A stretch of 64,000 nucleotides of DNA from Stichopus chloronotus (Eukaryota; Echinodermata; Holothuroidea; Aspidochirotida; Stichopodidae): assembly GCA_021234535.1 (NCBI GenBank), contig CM037843.1:32303200-32367199 (forward strand). The letters run 5' to 3'. The notes beneath the pieces are model-generated. The model was not told the DNA's origin. It made no database searches and worked only from the letters and a program-made list of their open reading frames with translations. A program made the translations under genes and the position numbers. Below are positions 60,584-64,000 of the stretch, piece by piece (position 1 is the first letter of the stretch; every line of letters starts with the position of its first letter).

Positions 60584-62180
60584 ACAGAAAACGAATTGAT
60601 TGTAAATGTGACCAGACCTCGTGTTGCTAAGCGTCACATACCTTGTGAGACTAAGTTATTCCTAAACTGAATTGACATGTTTTCTTTTGCCTGTAAGCAA
60701 CCTTTAACGTACTTACATTTCTGTCCACAGGATACAGCATTTATCTGAAGAAACACCCTCTCTCTATTTAATGCCCTCACATTCTCTTATCCCTTCTTCA
60801 GGGCTATGGGAAAGCAGAAACATGTTTTACTTCTCCACCTGCCATTTATTATACTGTAATTTAAAATTAGTTTACCTTCATCCTCACACCTCTGCTTAAA
60901 CTTGTTTTGAAAGGAAAAAGGCTGTATATTAAAATCCTTCCTTACTGGAAACTGTTGACATAATCTGAAGTTACGAAATTATGAAACACGAATTATGTTG
61001 ACAGTTACCCCTAAGAAACTCAACACTTTCAAAAGACGGACTTGGGGCCTTTTTCAGCATAAGTATGGTGTATTTTTTTCTCAGCATTTTTTAACAGTTT
61101 TGTTTTACTTTCTGTTAAAATGTCCCAATACAGTCACAAGGTATTCATCCATGTAATTATGTCGTGATATCTCATCCACAAGGGTGATCCACATCCTCAA
61201 AAGAAGTAGTAAAAGTAATACATTTCGTGTAAAAAAATGTGTTATTTTGATAACATCATGTAGAAGCAATGAAGCGGATATGTCATACAGCTTGAAATAC
61301 TTTCTGCAGTATTTTATCTCTTGTGATAGTGCAAGTAGCATTCCAATCTTTAAATTGAGGAGAAAGGACAGGTCAAAATACTTCCTTGCAGCTAGTGTGC
61401 TCTTGTTATTTTTCTTCTCATTAAGAGGGTATCAGAAGAAACCCAAAGCAAGATGCCTCATATTGGGGAATGTGGTTCTAGATTATTCAAACCCAGCCTG
61501 CTTTCACTGTTTCCTACCAAAGGAAATGTTACTTAGGTATTGTCCCTAATGTTGGCTGAATATTTCAGTTAGTGTTACAGAAGTTGTGTAAATTCTGTTA
61601 ATATTGTTTATAAGCAATATTAAGTCCTCCAATTAATTACAAACTTTTATGACTTATAGTGAAGTGATGACATATATTTGATTCTAGTTTTTGTAAATTT
61701 TGTTCACTTATAGTCACAAGTTACAGATGTTTTAATGTAGATACAAAAATTTTGGTTGCACTTTTCCTTCTATCTTAAGTGTGTTTAGTCTTATATACCT
61801 CTCCCCAACACAACTCTACTGTGTCCCATGATTTCTGCATATCCCATTTGAAGTGACATGATGCATATTCATGCACTGACACACTGCTTTAATTCCTGAG
61901 ATCCAATTTCATGAAATCTCTACTAGGTCAATCCTTTGTATTCTGGTACTGATGGGGCTATGTCAATGTTGCCAGCAGGTTTCCATGTTCCAGAGGCTGA
62001 ATTTTTATAAACCTCAAGAACACTGACCCTGAATAACAGCGACATTTCTGGCAACATCAAACCCGGGGGAATAACGAACCTTGCGCTCATTGGCAACCAT
62101 TGAAATGATACAGTGGAACATCAAATCCTGGGAGCAGTGAACCCCTGGAACATTAGGCCAACCTTTTACTGAGGCTATGT
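60584..62180. other. Kelch gene 3'UTR and downstream DNA
   Basis: AT-rich. The first poly(A)-like signal is ATTAAA near 60930; canonical AATAAA appears only near 62644. The 121-residue frame at 61184-61549 has no recognisable domain and is not called. No other gene is seen. Confidence 0.4.
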
Positions 62181-62185
62181 TGTAT

Positions 62186-62418
62186 GATAATCAAATCTTG
62201 TGATTATGATGTTGTGATGATCATGCCTTGTGCTAATCATCTTGTGATAATCATGTGTTGTGGTTTTGTTGTGATAATCATATCTTTTGGTAGTCTTGTG
62301 GTAATCATGTTGTGGTTAACATGTTGTGACAATCATATCTTGTACCAATCATATCTTGTGATAATCATATTTCCAAAGTTTTGCCATATGATGTGATAAT
62401 CACACCTCATGATAATAG
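62186..62418. repeat. Degenerate minisatellite (ATCATATCTTGTGATA units)
   Basis: Repeated TAATCATATCTTGTGA-type units of about 16-20 bp with substitutions, for about 230 bp. The unit contains ATCA and TGAT, so the array is partly self-complementary. The open frame through it is a by-product. Confidence 0.8.
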
Positions 62419-64000
62419 TAAACAAAATGCACTCCCACATTTTTTCTTTTTTGCTCTAAAAGTTGCTGAATACTATTTGTAAATTTCCTCAATTTTCTGT
62501 TCACATTTTATCTTTTGTACAAAAAGAAAATCATACCACCCAGAGACACCAAATCATATTGTATGTAGTGCTGATAATGTATGCAGTGTCAATGATATGG
62601 TATAATTTTCAAAGTTACTGAAACTGCAATCCTCAGAGACTGCAATAAAATTACCTCCATTTTGCTAAGTAATTGTCAATGTAAAGATACACATGGAACA
62701 GAAGACAATCATTGCCATTTTTGTCTTTTTATTTTGCTCAAGCATGCAATAAAAATACCAGTGTGTTATTCTGATTAAATCGATTTCAACTTAATCCCGT
62801 AAATAATGTACTATCTGTGTATATACAAATATGTTAGGATATTTTATCTTACTTCAAGGTAGCTCACTTCACAATATGAAGTTTAATCACTTCCAACACA
62901 ATGGCAATATCATATATAATTGCAGAGACTAGTACTGAGGTGATTGAGGCACATGAAACTTCTTATCTTGTGAACAAAGGTTTTGACTTTAAACGATAAT
63001 GATTAAAAGTCTGTAATATTAAATTGTATATATATATATGATACCATATATCATGCACCATTTATCATTAATGCACCTTCAACATCGATCCTTTGACAGA
63101 AAATGCTTCGGTGTGATGTGGAACTTTTGCAGTACTAGCACTATTTACTGCTGATACATTTTTAAGCTAGAAGCTCATGAATATGTATTCGTTTAAGTGT
63201 CATAGAACATAACATGGAATGTACTATCAGTAGGTGTACCACCTTCGGCTGTAGATTGGAACAATGAATCTCAAATCCGAATAAAAATGATCTGTATAAG
63301 TATCTGTATAAAACTATGTACCTTCATGTGCTGTCACATGCAGGTAGCAATACTGCTAACCAAGGTAAGGCACATTACCGTAAAACTGTGTAAAATGTAT
63401 CGAAGCACTAAAATTTTGAAATCACATATTTTCTCTTAGCATACAAAAATCAACCCGTAAGTATTGAATAGCCCATGTGCAAAATACAATATAACAACGA
63501 ATACATTAGTTTGTATTAGTAGCATTCTATGATGATGCTGATCCTGAGAATGTGGGTGAATTTTACCAGTAAGCCTGACAGTAGTCTCCTAATCTTGTTG
63601 AAGGAATAGTCTAGACAATATTTATACTATTCTCATAAAATCTATAATAACATGAAACAATATGTCAGCAACTCTCTATATGCTCCAGGTCTTCGTGTGT
63701 AGACACGAATCGTCTGAAACTGCCAGAGAGTTTTGAATCGACAGACCAAGACCCACCCCATGACGCTGTCATTTTGTAAACTACTTTGTTTATACCTCTG
63801 AAATTTACCTGCCTTGCCCATCAAGCTTGATTAAATTTGGGAGATGAAAATACTCAAATTCACACCAAGTGTGTAATCCTGTCATATTAAATTCTCACAA
63901 TCAGCCACTGATGAAAACGGGAAAGTGCTTTGCAAATGTGGTCGTTTAGTTTGGTCTAAGCCAACAAAAGCATGACTGGAACGATGAACAGAGCAATGCT
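62419..64000. other. Intergenic DNA at right edge, nothing identified
   Basis: AT-rich DNA with a short (TA)n run at 63028-63039 and several AATAAA-like hexamers (for example near 62644, 62748 and 63281). No exon, promoter or mobile element could be supported. Confidence 0.5.

Noticed and set aside
61184..61549. 121-residue + strand frame after the kelch gene
   Set aside because: No domain, AT-rich composition, and it lies in the likely 3'UTR/intergenic region.

Overview
The window is animal nuclear DNA. It is AT-rich, its genes have many short exons with GT..AG introns, and it holds decayed retrotransposon and MITE-like repeats. The gene set (NEMF, a TGF-beta ligand, a stathmin-domain protein, a kelch protein) is metazoan. 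Frequent TAGGCCTA / TAACGTTA palindromes and the divergence of the proteins suggest a marine invertebrate deuterostome, most likely an echinoderm; this is inference from texture, not proof. No prokaryotic, viral, CRISPR or convincing tRNA/rRNA feature was seen.

Layout: (1) 1-12258, + strand: the 3' half of NEMF, the ribosome-quality-control factor, ending at a stop codon at 12256-12258. Its introns carry a tetranucleotide repeat tract, a TIR element inserted in that tract, and two inverted copies of a TTAA-flanked piggyBac-like MITE. (2) 12259-16542: 3'UTR and intergenic DNA with a 16-bp minisatellite that appears to change orientation midway. (3) 16543-24153, - strand: a two-exon secreted TGF-beta/BMP superfamily ligand. 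Its 6.4-kb intron holds a broken CR1/L2-like non-LTR retrotransposon (about 20105-23256) in the opposite orientation. (4) 24154-32018: intergenic DNA with a 569-bp inverted-repeat element, a GC-rich foldback and a candidate TATA+Inr promoter near 28.9 kb. (5) 32019-38262, + strand: a five-exon gene for a stathmin-domain protein (STMND1-like) with an MGC lipid-anchor N-terminus. (6) 38263-48154: about 10 kb of intergenic DNA rich in diverged repeats. (7) 48155-60583, + strand: a 12-exon gene for a 514-residue six-blade kelch protein whose first ~200 residues match nothing I recognise. A 270-bp tandem duplication copies the 3' part of exon 9 with its splice donor. (8) 60584-64000: 3'UTR/intergenic DNA with a minisatellite.

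The four genes do not form an obvious pathway: NEMF is cytosolic translation quality control, the TGF-beta ligand is extracellular, the stathmin protein is probably a membrane-anchored tubulin binder, and the kelch protein is an adaptor of unknown role. The two most notable observations are the TGF-beta ligand, which has lost both the interchain-disulfide cysteine and the two wrist-epitope tryptophans, and the kelch gene with its unrecognised N-terminal region and partial exon duplication. Exon joins were worked out by hand from splice sites, frame and phase; all three complete coding sequences close in frame, but RNA evidence was not available.
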